DNA of 27,910 nt from Asterionellopsis glacialis (GCA_014885115.2 WKLE02004777.1:1-27910); one strand, 5' to 3'. Positions 16,619-26,373 are shown, numbered from the stretch's first letter. Program-made: numbers and translations. The notes: generated by a model not told the origin, from the letters alone.

Positions 16619-19033
16619 TTACTTTTCAGTTGCAGGTGGTCCTGGTATGATTTTAACACATGTTCTAGCACGCAATGGTATGCAATACATGGATCCATCC
16701 ATACCCATAACACCACCCTCAAATTTGTCTTTTGTACCTATCATATCATCCCCACAATACATGATATCCACATGTTCTTCCTCGTCTTGCCCTAACCCTT
16801 CCATTCCAGGTGGGATGACACGTAATATACCAGCCGCTCGTTGAGGAATACCATACAAACACCCATCTTGACCTGCAAATCCATTTTGAAATTTATTTTC
16901 ACCATCCAACAAGTCTGCACCTACCAACTTTAACTCATCAGTATGTGTATCCACGCGTAAGACACGTTCCGCATCACAGGGGAATAAATACAAGTACCGT
17001 TCATCTAACGTCAATGCACCACCCAAATATTTATACCGTCCATCTTGTGGAATACGATGACGTCCACTTTGTAAGACTGTTGAATCTCCTACCGTATAGA
17101 CACGTCCCTGTCGTGTATCGACTACTAATACGGTATCACTATTATTAGGATATCCATAAATTTTGTGTCCAGCCGCTAATCCACCATGCCATTTCCATTT
17201 ACCTTTCGGTAAGGGACTACCATCCTCCAAATACAACACATTTACTGCATCTGTTTCAGGATCAATTTGTAACACACCCACTTCATTATGAGGGATACCA
17301 TAAATTTTCTTATCTTCTCCAATAATACCACCAAACCATTTTTGATGGCCTTTAAATGTAGGACCAATATAGGTCACTTCATCAGTCAATGGATGGATCT
17401 TGGCCACACGATCGGCATTGGCACATATAGCATAAATGTACCCATTCTCCGCTAAATCACCACCATGATAATACCATCCTGATGTTCCCGTATGCTGTAA
17501 TACATCTTCACCAAATGTATACACATGATTTGTGGCTGGATTAATTTTTAGAACATTTGGTGCATTACACGGTAATGCTATACAACAACCATGCGGATAG
17601 TCCTCCGGTGCATTCATCGACTCCGCTGGAACTTCCACACCACGTAAATATTTGAACTTTCCCTCATAGCTATCGCCTATCCAATCCATTTCATCGGTTT
17701 CTGCATGAATACGGACAACACGCCGTGATGTACCAGGAACACCATAAATATAGGTTCCACAGGGAGATACCATCCCACCTAAATACTTATCCTGTCCAGC
17801 CATATTTTTACGATTCTTGGCATTGGGAGCTATATGTTCCAATCGTGCAGGACAAGGACGGACCTGCGGTTTGCGTAAATTGGGATAATCATGAATAAAT
17901 CGTACACCACGAATTTGGGCACGATCTACTTCCTTTTGTTGGTCTTCTTTTGTATCTGAATATGGCACAAGTCCATACAATTCTGCAAGACGAATGCTTA
18001 CCAATGGTGGACTTGTGCGATAATACGGTTTGAAGTTACTCAGATCATTGTTATCAGAACAAGTCCAGCTTTCGACGTGAGGACGAGGATCATTACTTGT
18101 TTGACGTTGTCTGTAGGCATCCATTTTAGCAGCCATGACTGACGCAGGTGTCAAACATGATGGTTGCATGGAAGTGTATGAAACAGCATGAAAACGTGAT
18201 GTAATACCATCTGGTGACACACTTGTTGTATGAATCAAATCTGATCTCCAAAGTAAGACGTCACCCTTGGAAAGGTACAATCGCTTGGGTGATAATCCAA
18301 ATTCATTCGTTAAGCGACTAATATCACTCTCATCAAGATAAATGTATGAAGATTTTTTATTGCCACGGTGGTTGTCACATTCAAAGTCATGGTCGCGAAC
18401 AATATCATGAGATTTTGGATAACATACAAAACACCCATCAATTCCTTCCTCTTGATTTTCCAGAGATACTAGCGATTGAATGGATTGCATTCCGTCAATG
18501 TCGTTATTTGACTGATAATGATACTGCTCTCCCAACGACTTGGGAGGATTCGGTTTTGCTTTAGTTGGTCGATGAAATGTAAATCCTTCCTTACTACAAT
18601 GAAGCTTACGAGTCTGATATAAAGGTTCAAAGACACGATCTGCCAACATTTCTTTAACATTGCCAAGGACATATCCAGCTCCAAGTGATTGAAATTTGTC
18701 GGCATTGGAAAATGGCCATGGGTCTTTTGCATCAGTACTGCAAGGATACCACGTTGATGGATCCGACCGTTGTATAGAACCACTACTGATATCTTCTACA
18801 AAATTAAAGATGCTGTCCATGGCCTTTTCAGATTCTTCCTTGGTCAAGACGTTACGTACAACATAGTAACCGTCTGACAACAAAGCTTCTCGGACATGTG
18901 CAAGTGTAGAGGTTTCTGGTAAGAATGAAAGTAAGGGATCTTTCGCATCGGTCGTGACTTCCTCTGATTGTTCATTAACAGATTCCTGTATTTCCATGGC
19001 AGAAGCAACAGGTGCAACCTTGATTTCCCCCAT
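16619..19033 (-). CDS. PhyH-like (phytanoyl-CoA dioxygenase family) protein fused to an eight-repeat propeller-like module
   Basis: An 804-residue protein starting at the ATG at 19033 in a strong context (ACCATGG). The open frame extends 68 codons further upstream to a TTG. Residues 30-330 form a PhyH-type domain: LLSDGYYVVRNVLTKEES, then EQYHYQSNNDIDGMQSIQSL, then GDVLLWRSDLIHTTSVS with distal H268 and R280. The usual H-x-D iron motif reads H172-Y-Q174, so the expected Asp is Gln. From 416 on there are eight repeats of about 45-55 residues, each starting K-aromatic-x-G-G (416, 461, 520, 565, 614, 668, 714, 770). They follow the pattern G-x-IYGIP...V-L-x-I-D-x-x-T-D, consistent with a seven- or eight-bladed beta-propeller. 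Halogenases also lack the Asp but carry Gly/Ala. Whether this protein still binds iron is unclear. It converges on the MYND gene, 136 bp apart. Confidence 0.8.
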   Translation of the reverse strand: MGEIKVAPVASAMEIQESVNEQSEEVTTDAKDPLLSFLPETSTLAHVREALLSDGYYVVRNVLTKEESEKAMDSIFNFVEDISSGSIQRSDPSTWYPCSTDAKDPWPFSNADKFQSLGAGYVLGNVKEMLADRVFEPLYQTRKLHCSKEGFTFHRPTKAKPNPPKSLGEQYHYQSNNDIDGMQSIQSLVSLENQEEGIDGCFVCYPKSHDIVRDHDFECDNHRGNKKSSYIYLDESDISRLTNEFGLSPKRLYLSKGDVLLWRSDLIHTTSVSPDGITSRFHAVSYTSMQPSCLTPASVMAAKMDAYRQRQTSNDPRPHVESWTCSDNNDLSNFKPYYRTSPPLVSIRLAELYGLVPYSDTKEDQQKEVDRAQIRGVRFIHDYPNLRKPQVRPCPARLEHIAPNAKNRKNMAGQDKYLGGMVSPCGTYIYGVPGTSRRVVRIHAETDEMDWIGDSYEGKFKYLRGVEVPAESMNAPEDYPHGCCIALPCNAPNVLKINPATNHVYTFGEDVLQHTGTSGWYYHGGDLAENGYIYAICANADRVAKIHPLTDEVTYIGPTFKGHQKWFGGIIGEDKKIYGIPHNEVGVLQIDPETDAVNVLYLEDGSPLPKGKWKWHGGLAAGHKIYGYPNNSDTVLVVDTRQGRVYTVGDSTVLQSGRHRIPQDGRYKYLGGALTLDERYLYLFPCDAERVLRVDTHTDELKLVGADLLDGENKFQNGFAGQDGCLYGIPQRAAGILRVIPPGMEGLGQDEEEHVDIMYCGDDMIGTKDKFEGGVMGMDGSMYCIPLRARTCVKIIPGPPATEK

Positions 19034-20602
19034 GGTGCCGTCGTCTCTTTCCGACTCTCGACACCTCTCTGCACAGAACAAATGGAGGGAGATTTGACAT
19101 TTGCAACCAGGTTGTGTACATGGGAAAATCTTTCCTTGTAATCCTATCCCTGTTCGAGAAAAATAAATGGCGGTGCGTGATTCTCTCTTACAGAAAAGCA
19201 CATAGTCGTTGATCTTTTCTGACGACAGACAGGACAAAACAAGATCTTTGCAGGTGGTGTGGATTTTTTCAAGAGCGATGTTGCCATATTACTTTAACAG
19301 GAACTTCTGGATCTTCAGGAATGTTAATTACTCTGTCTTCAGCATCCCACCCATGCGCCATTGACCTCTCTCTTGTTTACTGATTTAAGGAATTGACATG
19401 ATAATCCTTGTTAGGTGTTACAGTTGTACAATTCATCACTTAGCTTCTTTCTTGTACCATCATAAATATACTTGTTGCCTTTGCGAGTCTTTTGCTTGAT
19501 GATGCCACTTACAGCTGTTGCCAGTATAAGGGCAAAATCAGAAATGTTGGCTTATTGCAGAGTTGTGTAGAGTTGTTCCAGTTCTAGGTGAGACGGAAAG
19601 GCCAAATAGTAACAATTTTTTGCCCAAAGACACACAAAATCCATCTATTTTATGCTTTCCCAAGCCAAGACTGTATATTTGGTGATTACAATATTTTGTA
19701 TGGTTAAAGGTGTGTTTAGTTGGTTTGTTTTACAATCTATTATCAATTTAAGTGAGAATGTGTAGAAGAAGAGTAGCTTTCTTGCACGTTAAGTTACATG
19801 TTATTAGCCTGCAGTGTTTCTTCCCATTACTATGTTTTGTAGAGTATTTGTAGAATTTTTTTTGTATGTACATACTTATAGATACTACTATCGGTATGTA
19901 GTTAGCCATTGTTTTGTATTGACATTTTTATTTTTAGGAACGATGTTCTTCATAGTACATTTCATAAGTATGTGAGTTGTATACAGTAGGTGTACATAAT
20001 TGTTTTAGAAGTAGCATTATTTTTGTACAGTATTGCCTTTCTGTGTCATACTTGTATTTACGCAAGGTTACTGAGGAGCATTTGTTAGCAGGTATCTGGT
20101 AGAATATTTAGATGTAAGTTTAGTTGTACCAGGTAAGATCAGTACAAATTTTTATTTTTCATTCATGCTCTCTTTCAACTTTGATCAATTCTGTCATCGG
20201 ACTTGTTGCATGCATAATGGTCACTAAAGGTTCCCAAAGAGGCAATTTGATGTGCCTAATGCATACATCTTCCATTTGTGTATGCATTGGTGGCTGTCTG
20301 GTCACATGACATTGTATATTTTTTTAGTTATGCATGCACCAAGTCCACAAGCAGTCCTCATTTGGTGTTGACAATGGGCCAAATTGGCCGTTGTCAAAAG
20401 TCAGCAGGCACCAAAGGAAGTAGAACAGCAACATCCAAGCCCCTTGACATTGCTCCAAACAAATCCAGGTTGTTAGAGTATCTTTATGGCACTGCCAAGA
20501 ACAAGAAGCACAACAAGGAGATGATGATGCATCAAAATTTTGAAAAACAACTTTGCAAGCTGTAGTGGTTGGAACTGAATGAATCCTACCGCCAGCTGCT
20601 GT
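19034..20602. other. Gene-poor AT/GT-rich stretch
   Basis: No convincing gene. Near 19034-19237 is the in-frame extension and probable 5' leader of the PhyH gene. From 19400 to 20130 the + strand is rich in T and G with many stops. A 30-codon minus-strand frame (19269-19361) and a 63-codon plus-strand frame (20374-20565, rich in Lys/Asn, no domain) are open. Either could be a remnant of the mobile element to the right. Neither has enough support to call. Confidence 0.35.
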
Positions 20603-20686
20603 TACTCTACTCTACTCTACTCTACTCTACTCTACTCTACTCTACTCTACTCTACTCTACTCTACTCTACTCTACTCTACTCTACT
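20603..20686. repeat. (TACTC)n pentanucleotide microsatellite
   Basis: 84 bp of near-perfect TACTC repeats, about 16.8 units, ending seven bases before the transposase stop codon. It should be length-variable between strains. It may also have been assembled with the wrong copy number. Confidence 0.97.
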
Positions 20687-20692
20687 GTTTCA

Positions 20693-21382
20693 TCAATCAT
20701 CTTTTGTAGTATTTTGTAAGCCATCAAAATATGGCTTATGAAGTTCCCCAGGATCATATCCACAATATCCGAACAATCCAAAAGTACAGTGCGGAACGTC
20801 TGTTGTGCATGCTTTCATGACAACCTCCAGTACCATTTCAGGATACAAAGGGAACACCAAGTTGGCATGTTTTTGAATCCAACATTTAAGCTGTTCAAAA
20901 CATACTTCAATAGGTTTAAGTTCTGGGCTGTGCGGAGGCAAAAAAATGAGTCTTGCACCACACTGGTGCACAGCATCCTCCAGCTCTTGAAACATATGGA
21001 TTTTTTCATTATCTATCACAACAATAGACCTTGGCAATGGCCAAGGATTTAAATTAGGAACAATTGTTTCACTTAAAGCACTGTGGAACTTTTTTCTTGT
21101 GAAAGTTCCTTCAGTTGTCTTCCAAGACATGAATCCTTTGTAATCAAGTGCAGCAAGGATAGAAACTCTTTTTCTGCAACTGAATGCAAGTTTCACTACT
21201 GCTTTACTAACTTGTTTTGACCTTGCTTGCTCAATTGACACAAAAGAACACAATGATGCATCATGTACTAGCATGTGTACGAGTACAATTGTACATGCAC
21301 AAAAAATAAATGCAAATTTTAGTACTTCGATTATCAATGCAAAGGAAAGGTATGCTGGTTTTGTGGAGTGCAAAATGAGCAT
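20693..21382 (-). mobile_element. IS630/Tc1-mariner-type DD34E transposase, catalytic half
   Basis: A 229-residue open frame with the DDE endonuclease core of the IS630-Tc1-mariner superfamily. First Asp: D41 (LVHDAS). Second: D124 in SIVVIDNEKIHMF. The final acid is E159 in FLPPHSPELKPIEVCFEQLK. D124 and E159 are 34 residues apart, the DD34E spacing of Tc1-like and IS630 elements. SCRKRVSILAALDYKGFMSW and the CGYDPGEL end also suit the superfamily. The N-terminal helix-turn-helix DNA-binding domain is missing: a stop lies just upstream of the frame, and nothing similar is seen up to 21.8 kb. No terminal inverted repeats flanked by TA were found. It is probably a decayed or 5'-truncated copy, although an unseen intron could connect an upstream exon. 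Confidence 0.82.
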
Positions 21383-21879
21383 CTGATCAGCTTTTACTGC
21401 CTGTAGCAGAGAAGTTTACACTGTGGAGGAGTAGTGCAAAGATGATTTGCTTAGCCCCAATATTTTTTTCGCACTAAAAAAAAGTCTTAATTGTATTTTC
21501 TAGCATTTTTGATTTGCAGAGGATATTTCAGCTGATGATTTCTTGGTTGATTGTATGACAAGGAATATGTTTGATTGTTCAGTTTGAAAATATAATTATG
21601 ATCGCAAATAATACAGATAACTGTTTTATCAACTTTTTCATAGTGTCTTTTTTGTTCTATTTTGGATTCGAGAACCGTTACCAGATTACGAACTAATATT
21701 TTTTACTAGGACCTCTCTAAGACGTTTAGTGTTACAAAAACAGTACTTACCAGGTACTATCACTTCCTCACTTATTTGTGTGTTGTTATTACTAGGCTAG
21801 AAGAACCAAATAGAGAATATTGAGAAACTCCTATTCTGTAATCTTTTTGCGTTGCACATTGTCCGATACAGGGACCAAC
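21383..21879. other. Non-coding stretch upstream of the transposase core
   Basis: About 500 bp, AT-rich, with a stop in all frames at short intervals. It would be the place for the transposase N-terminal domain, but no HTH-like frame was recognised. Confidence 0.35.
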
Positions 21880-22196
21880 ATGGTGGTAGAGTCCAAACTG
21901 CCAGCAGTTCAGCCGATAGTAACCAACAAAAAACGTTACAAACTCAATAAAGTGTTAAAAGCATTGAAAAAGCATGTAGTACTAAAGCAACGTACGCAGA
22001 GAATTTTTCAGTATCCGAGATCAGTGGGCTCCTGGAGCTTCTGATATCAGACAATGGCGGAGAAAAAGTCGGTGTCCCAGACGGCCCAGCCTATATCTTT
22101 CTTGTTGACACTAACTTTCAACCCTGTGTCTTGTTTACCTTCCCGGAAGGGCAAGTCATGGTGTTTGTTGTTTTTGGGGTGTTGAGGAAGCAATAA
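21880..22196 (+). pseudogene. Frameshifted unidentified coding relic
   Basis: An ATG at 21880 opens MVVESKLPAVQPIVTNKKRY in one frame. From about 21945 the better coding signal moves two bases over and stays open to the TAA at 22194, including YAENFSVSEISGLLELL and GPAYIFLVDTNFQPCVLF. Acidic and hydrophobic residues there are well mixed and free of stops for more than 80 codons, and the frame has no ATG of its own. This looks like one protein of about 105 residues broken by a small indel, or two exons of a gene with an unseen splice. No family was recognised. It lies in the same accessory stretch as the transposase. Confidence 0.4.
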
Positions 22197-23027
22197 AGGC
22201 GCTTATAACCTGAGAGACTCCTATAATCTACTGTGTATATGCTAGAAGTGAGGTTATCGCTACGCTAGTCGTCGGTCTGGCCATCCTCCCTCACTGTTTT
22301 GGTCTCGCTGTTCTGTCTCTGCTCCCTGTACCGAACCTTTCGGAACACAGACAAATCAAAATTCATTCCCACCATGGATAGAAAAGAAGACTTAATTTTT
22401 TAATTACAGACAAACTAACACCTCACAGCACACTTGAACAGACGGACCACGGAAAAGAAAGAGCATGGATAAAAAATTAGATCCTTTGCAGTCCTACTAC
22501 CAGGTACAGGTAAAGGTACTCGTACATACATATAAGTATCATTTTCATTGGACCATGAAATTTTGCGAAATTTTGTAAGCACTGCTTTCCCTCATATCTG
22601 AGTATATAATATTATGAAGTTTTCCTACTACTGCTTAGATCATACTCTTACAATTTTAATTTTTCTAAGTTTTTCAAATAATGAATCATCCATATGTTGA
22701 ATGATTCTTTTGGTTAAAATTCCAAAACTAATTAGTTGTCTGTCATGTATTTAAAAATTTCGATTGGGTATATATAATGAAAATAAGAGATGCCTCTTAT
22801 AATATATAGCAAAATTAGCATAAATGACGAAAAATTCGCGTTATATGTTCCAAGCGTTTTATATTTATCATCTACATTATTCTATGGTTGGAACATGCAT
22901 GGTTCCCGCAAAAACAAAGCACTAACGAAATTCAAGAATATGTGTTCCCATCCAAGGCAAACTACATGTTATAAAAACACACCGAACACAAAAAAGAAAA
23001 CAGAGCATCAACAAAAGAAAACAAATC
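22197..23027 (+). promoter_or_regulatory. Upstream region of the histone-fusion gene
   Basis: 830 bp with no called gene; the second half is very AT-rich. GTTCCCGC at 22902-22909 (in GGTTCCCGCAAAAAC) differs by one base from the E2F consensus TTTCCCGC that drives many S-phase genes, and lies about 120 bp upstream of the ATG. The match is weak and could be chance. The leader just before the ATG is A-rich. Confidence 0.3.
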
Positions 23028-23885
23028 ATGTTCGTAATCAAATTTTTTACTCTTCCCGCACTATTGTGTTTCACCTTTTCATTTCTCGCGACAGACATCT
23101 CTTCTTTACACGTGCGAGGACAAGAACACAAGGAATTGCTAAGAGGAGGAGAGGGATACAAGCAACTAAAAGAAGAAGTTGGCAGCAGCAGTAGTGTAGA
23201 GTTACTACGATTAATCAAGACGACAGAAGATAAAAACCGACGTGGTCTAAAAGGGAAAAAACAGATACTGATCACCACCAGTGCATCAGCAAAGGCTGGA
23301 CTTCAGTTTCCCGTTGACCTTATTCGACTTTATCTTCGTAAAGGAAAATATGCCACCAGAATGAGCGCAGGTGCTCCTGTGTATCTTGCTGCTGTTCTTG
23401 AGTATTTATGTGCGGAAATTTTAGAATTGGCTAGAAATGCTAGTCGCGATGATAAGAAGGATTTTATTGATTCTGACCATATCCATCTTGCTATTAAAAA
23501 TGATGAAGAAATGAATAAACTTTTGGGGGGTGTTACTATTGCTCCTGTGAGTAGTTTGAAAAAGAAGAGCAAGAAGAAGTTTGATGTAAAGAAATACATC
23601 AAACTGGTGCTTATGCAGGTTCACCCCATTATGCGTATCTCCAAGGATGGCCTTTCTGACATAAACATCATGATGAATGATGTCTTCGAACGCATTGCTG
23701 TCGAAGCTGGAAAGCTTGCCACCTACAGCAAGAAGTCTACACTTTCTTCCCGAGAAGTTCAAACTGCTGTGCGTCTTCAGTTACCAGGTGAACTTGCCAA
23801 GCACGCCGTATCAGAGGGAACTAAAGCTGTGACTACATTTTCAAGAGAGGGAACTAAAGCTGTGACTACATTTTCAAGTTCTTAA
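23028..23885 (+). CDS. Histone H2A-H2B fusion with N-terminal secretory signal peptide
   Basis: One uninterrupted 285-residue frame from the ATG at 23028. Residues 1-26 are a signal peptide ([20 protein letters not shown]). There is no Phe at the likely cleavage site, so secretion rather than plastid import is predicted. Residues 27-80 are a charged pro-like region with NRRGLKGKK. An H2A histone fold follows at about 84-172 ([52 protein letters not shown]). A basic linker of about ten residues ([10 protein letters not shown]) leads directly into an H2B fold at 184-270 ([52 protein letters not shown]). The acidic patch (E125, E130, E133, D159, E160, E161) is intact. The H2A docking tail is missing, and the L2 loop reads KKDFIDSDH instead of a basic sequence. 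The last 11 residues of H2B are duplicated. The next in-frame Met is M112, inside H2A, so a downstream start cannot remove the leader and keep the fold. Confidence 0.88.
   Translation: MFVIKFFTLPALLCFTFSFLATDISSLHVRGQEHKELLRGGEGYKQLKEEVGSSSSVELLRLIKTTEDKNRRGLKGKKQILITTSASAKAGLQFPVDLIRLYLRKGKYATRMSAGAPVYLAAVLEYLCAEILELARNASRDDKKDFIDSDHIHLAIKNDEEMNKLLGGVTIAPVSSLKKKSKKKFDVKKYIKLVLMQVHPIMRISKDGLSDINIMMNDVFERIAVEAGKLATYSKKSTLSSREVQTAVRLQLPGELAKHAVSEGTKAVTTFSREGTKAVTTFSSS
23814..23878 (+). repeat. 33-bp in-frame tandem duplication at the end of the histone fusion
   Basis: GAGGGAACTAAAGCTGTGAC and the following bases recur with a period of 33 (23814-23846, 23847-23878). The repeat encodes [11 protein letters not shown] then [11 protein letters not shown]. 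The near identity of the copies points to a recent duplication. It preserves the frame. Confidence 0.92.
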
Positions 23886-24123
23886 TAAAAGAAGAGAGAA
23901 AATGACCTTACGTGTACTCGTACCACACGGTAAAGAAGAAGTACCGATGTAAACTCAAAAAGAAAAAATTCCGAAAGAGTGCATAAATATATTTATGTAT
24001 ATGTATCTATAATATACATTCCAAAAGTGTTCTAAAGAAAAACGAATTGCGGAAAGATAATACATGAACAAAAAACCTAGGGTCGTAGATGAAATCAATT
24101 GTACTTATTTTTATACATTTCGA

Positions 24124-24556
24124 TTATATTTCTTTGTCAAATTGTACTAAATTGTGTAACTTCCGTAGTTGTGAAGTTTGTATTCCAGGGTGTAAATGGT
24201 TCCATTCTAAGTGGTCTTCTTGAGGATGATGTTTTTTATGACTATCCGTAACATTATTATTATTGGCAGCAGTACTATTATTCTTTTCCAAAGAAATAGT
24301 ATTCCAACGGGATCGCAATCCATATGCATTGGTAAACGTTGCTCGCTTTCTTGATGGGTATTGTACAAATCTAAGACTTCCTCACACAATGTTTGTTTTT
24401 TGTGAAAGGAAAATTTTGTCATACTAGTTCTTCCATCTGCAGTGGCAAGTCCCAAATTGAACCATCTCCTTCCCACTGTTTTCTTTAATTCCTTTGCTAC
24501 TTGCAGTTTCCACCAACGTGGCAGATCATAGAGTAATGGCGTGACTTGTATTAGTG
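24124..24556 (-). pseudogene. Frameshifted, 5'-truncated relic of an unidentified gene
   Basis: On the minus strand the frame opens just after a TAA near 24557 and reads VTPLLYDLPRWWKLQVAKEL, then VGRRWFNLGLATADGRTSMT and CEEVLDLYN. Near 24355-24365 coding sense moves to another frame, giving QYPSRKRATFTNAYGLRSRW and ending HLEWNHLHPGIQTSQLRKLH before the TAA at 24124. Both parts look like real protein, with Trp, Arg and Pro in ordered places and no low complexity except an Asn run. No ATG precedes the first part. A single-base indel and loss of the 5' end explain this best; an intron or a sequencing error are alternatives. No family was recognised. Confidence 0.45.
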
Positions 24557-24646
24557 TTTAAGGTAGTAACACCGTAACATTCTGCACTTTCTTTGTTTTG
24601 ATAAAGCCTTTATCTACATTTAAACATTATTATTTCTCGCTGCCCT

Positions 24647-26373
24647 TTATCGTCCTTCTGCTATTATTTTGTCCAAACCATCTTTAAGTACAGCTGCAAC
24701 TTCTTTAGCACTGGCACGTTTTTTAGGATCTTCTTCCCAACACATACGAATAGCCTTCACCATGGCAATATTATAGGGATCTTTACTATTGACAACAAGT
24801 TCATGGATGGGTGGTCGTTCTCCTTTCAATACATAATCTACAGCGTTCTTTTCGTACGGATGAAATGTCGTAATGCCAGTTAATAAAAAGTGTAAGACAT
24901 TACCAAGACTATACACATCAACCTTTTCCGTTTCAAAATCATATCGAAATTCTTCTGGTGCACGCCACTATGATTTTGATTGAGACAATAGCACACACAC
25001 AGAGAGAGAAAGTATTGCAAGGTAAGAAAGAATCCGTTTAGACAAGCAAGTGCAATAATGCAAAACAAAGCTAAAGTCACAATTTTAATTATACATTCTC
25101 ATTCAGTTCAACAAAATCCAGTACTTACCTGTCCACCATTTTTCTGAACTTTAAATCCACAATGTTCATCCTTCTTGGGATTCCATGTTAAGAATCTAGC
25201 GCGATTAAAATCATTGAGTTTGAAATCACCATCTACCATGATGAATTGGTCAGGTTTAATATCTGTATGGGCAATGGTAGCATGACCTTGAGCATTATAA
25301 TGATGTGCATCCGCTAAAGCACTTGTAATACGATGTGCTACACGCATCATTTCATCCTTCGCCGGACCTTCTTCGACTAAGTCATACAAATCACCTCCCG
25401 TGGATAAATCAAAAAGAGCTGAATTGCCACAAAATCCCTTAATGTCAACAATGTACGGTGATGCTGTTAATTGTTCCATGGCTACTGCATCCTTACGATG
25501 ACGTTCATAGTTTCGGGGATCGTACAATCGCTTTTTAGACCACCTTAAGGTTTTCAATGCCATGCGTGTCCCATCATTATGTCGAAACATCCATACATCT
25601 CGATATGCACCATTATCTAAAAATCGTAAATTTTCTTGTGAATAATCACGTTCGACTTGATATGGACCTACATTGGTTTCCACGAAAAATTGATTCAATT
25701 GAATTTCATGAAATTGCAAACACGATGGATGATGCGTATCTTGCCAATCCCCCATTAATTCACAAGTAGCATGTTTGGGTACAAGTGGACTGCGATCCTT
25801 ATAGGGGCCAGCATCATAATACTCATCCGCATACTTGATACCCCGTCGTTTTGGATAACGATAATTGGAATTCACAGCAAGACGACGACATGCACCAAAA
25901 TCAATTTCACCATTTTCACCCGTGCGAATTTCCACCATGGTTGGAAATCTAACTTGATTTTCATATTGATAGTCGTCGAATCCAGAATTATTTCGAGGTC
26001 GTATTCGTCTTGATCCACCACTGTTGTACGGCGTAGCATTCGTATTGTCATTCGTGTTACCAAATTGTATAGAAAGGAGTCCACAAATCATGGACATGAC
26101 TAAAAGACTTCCAATTTGTACGGCAGGTGGTAACGATCGTGCACGTAACCAAACTCGTCCTATAAAAATATTCCATTGTGATTTTTTTATTCTATTGGAG
26201 GAATGTCGTTTATTGATGTGATTGATGGAATTTGATTTTGCAGTTGACGAAGAATCTGTCCATGATGGTCGTGTCTTGTATACAATCTCTGGTGTGGTTG
26301 CGTCTTCCGATAAGGATGATTCTTCCTGCTGGATATCACTACTTTTGGAAGGAAGCTTTGGTCGACGTAACAT
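24647..26373 (-). CDS. Single-pass transmembrane protein kinase-like protein (one intron)
   Basis: Exons 25129-26373 and 24647-24967 flank a 161-bp phase-0 intron (donor GGACAG|GTAAGT, acceptor ATCATAG|TGG). The product is 521 residues from the ATG at 26373. A Ser-rich N-terminus (1-80) is followed by a membrane helix at about 84-105 (PPAVQIGSLLVMSMICGLLS). Then comes a region with Cys-x-Trp-x-Pro-x-Cys-x-His-Glu elements (CELMGDWQ...HHPSCLQFHEIQ), and a kinase domain at about 250-515. The kinase has the ATP-site lysine K274 (RMALKTLRW), HTD in the catalytic loop (D371, K373, Q376 in place of Asn), DFN at 388-390 in place of DFG, and APE after the splice (WRAPEEF). The glycine-rich loop is reduced to NGAYRDVW. 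Catalytic Lys and Asp are kept but Asn and the DFG Gly are changed, so activity is uncertain. The HTDIKPDQF/DFN form recurs in diatoms, to my knowledge. Confidence 0.85.

Noticed and set aside
16563..16844. 93-codon plus-strand frame with a hydrophobic start
   Set aside because: Most of it lies antisense to the propeller repeats of the PhyH gene; the hydrophobic start comes from the T-rich 3' flank.
19034..19237. 68-residue N-terminal extension of the PhyH gene, with several Cys
   Set aside because: It would need a TTG start. The ATG at 19033 has a strong context and the PhyH domain is complete after it.
19269..19361. 30-codon minus-strand frame starting MAHGWDAEDRVINIPEDPEV
   Set aside because: It reads like protein but is too short, has no homologue I recognise, and does not splice obviously into the PhyH gene.
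20278..20565. Plus-strand frame ending in a Lys/Asn-rich segment
   Set aside because: No domain; a possible remnant of the mobile element, but without evidence of a start or splice.
20693..21879. Terminal inverted repeats or TA target duplications for the transposase
   Set aside because: None could be paired by eye on either side of the frame.
23028..23105. Plastid-import presequence on the histone fusion
   Set aside because: The hydrophobic leader is followed by TDISSLHV with no Phe at the cleavage site, unlike the AVA|F and VDA|F junctions of the two plastid proteins here.
22922..23278. 118-codon minus-strand frame over the start of the histone fusion
   Set aside because: It is antisense to a gene with two clear histone folds, has no domain, and is explained as a shadow of that frame.
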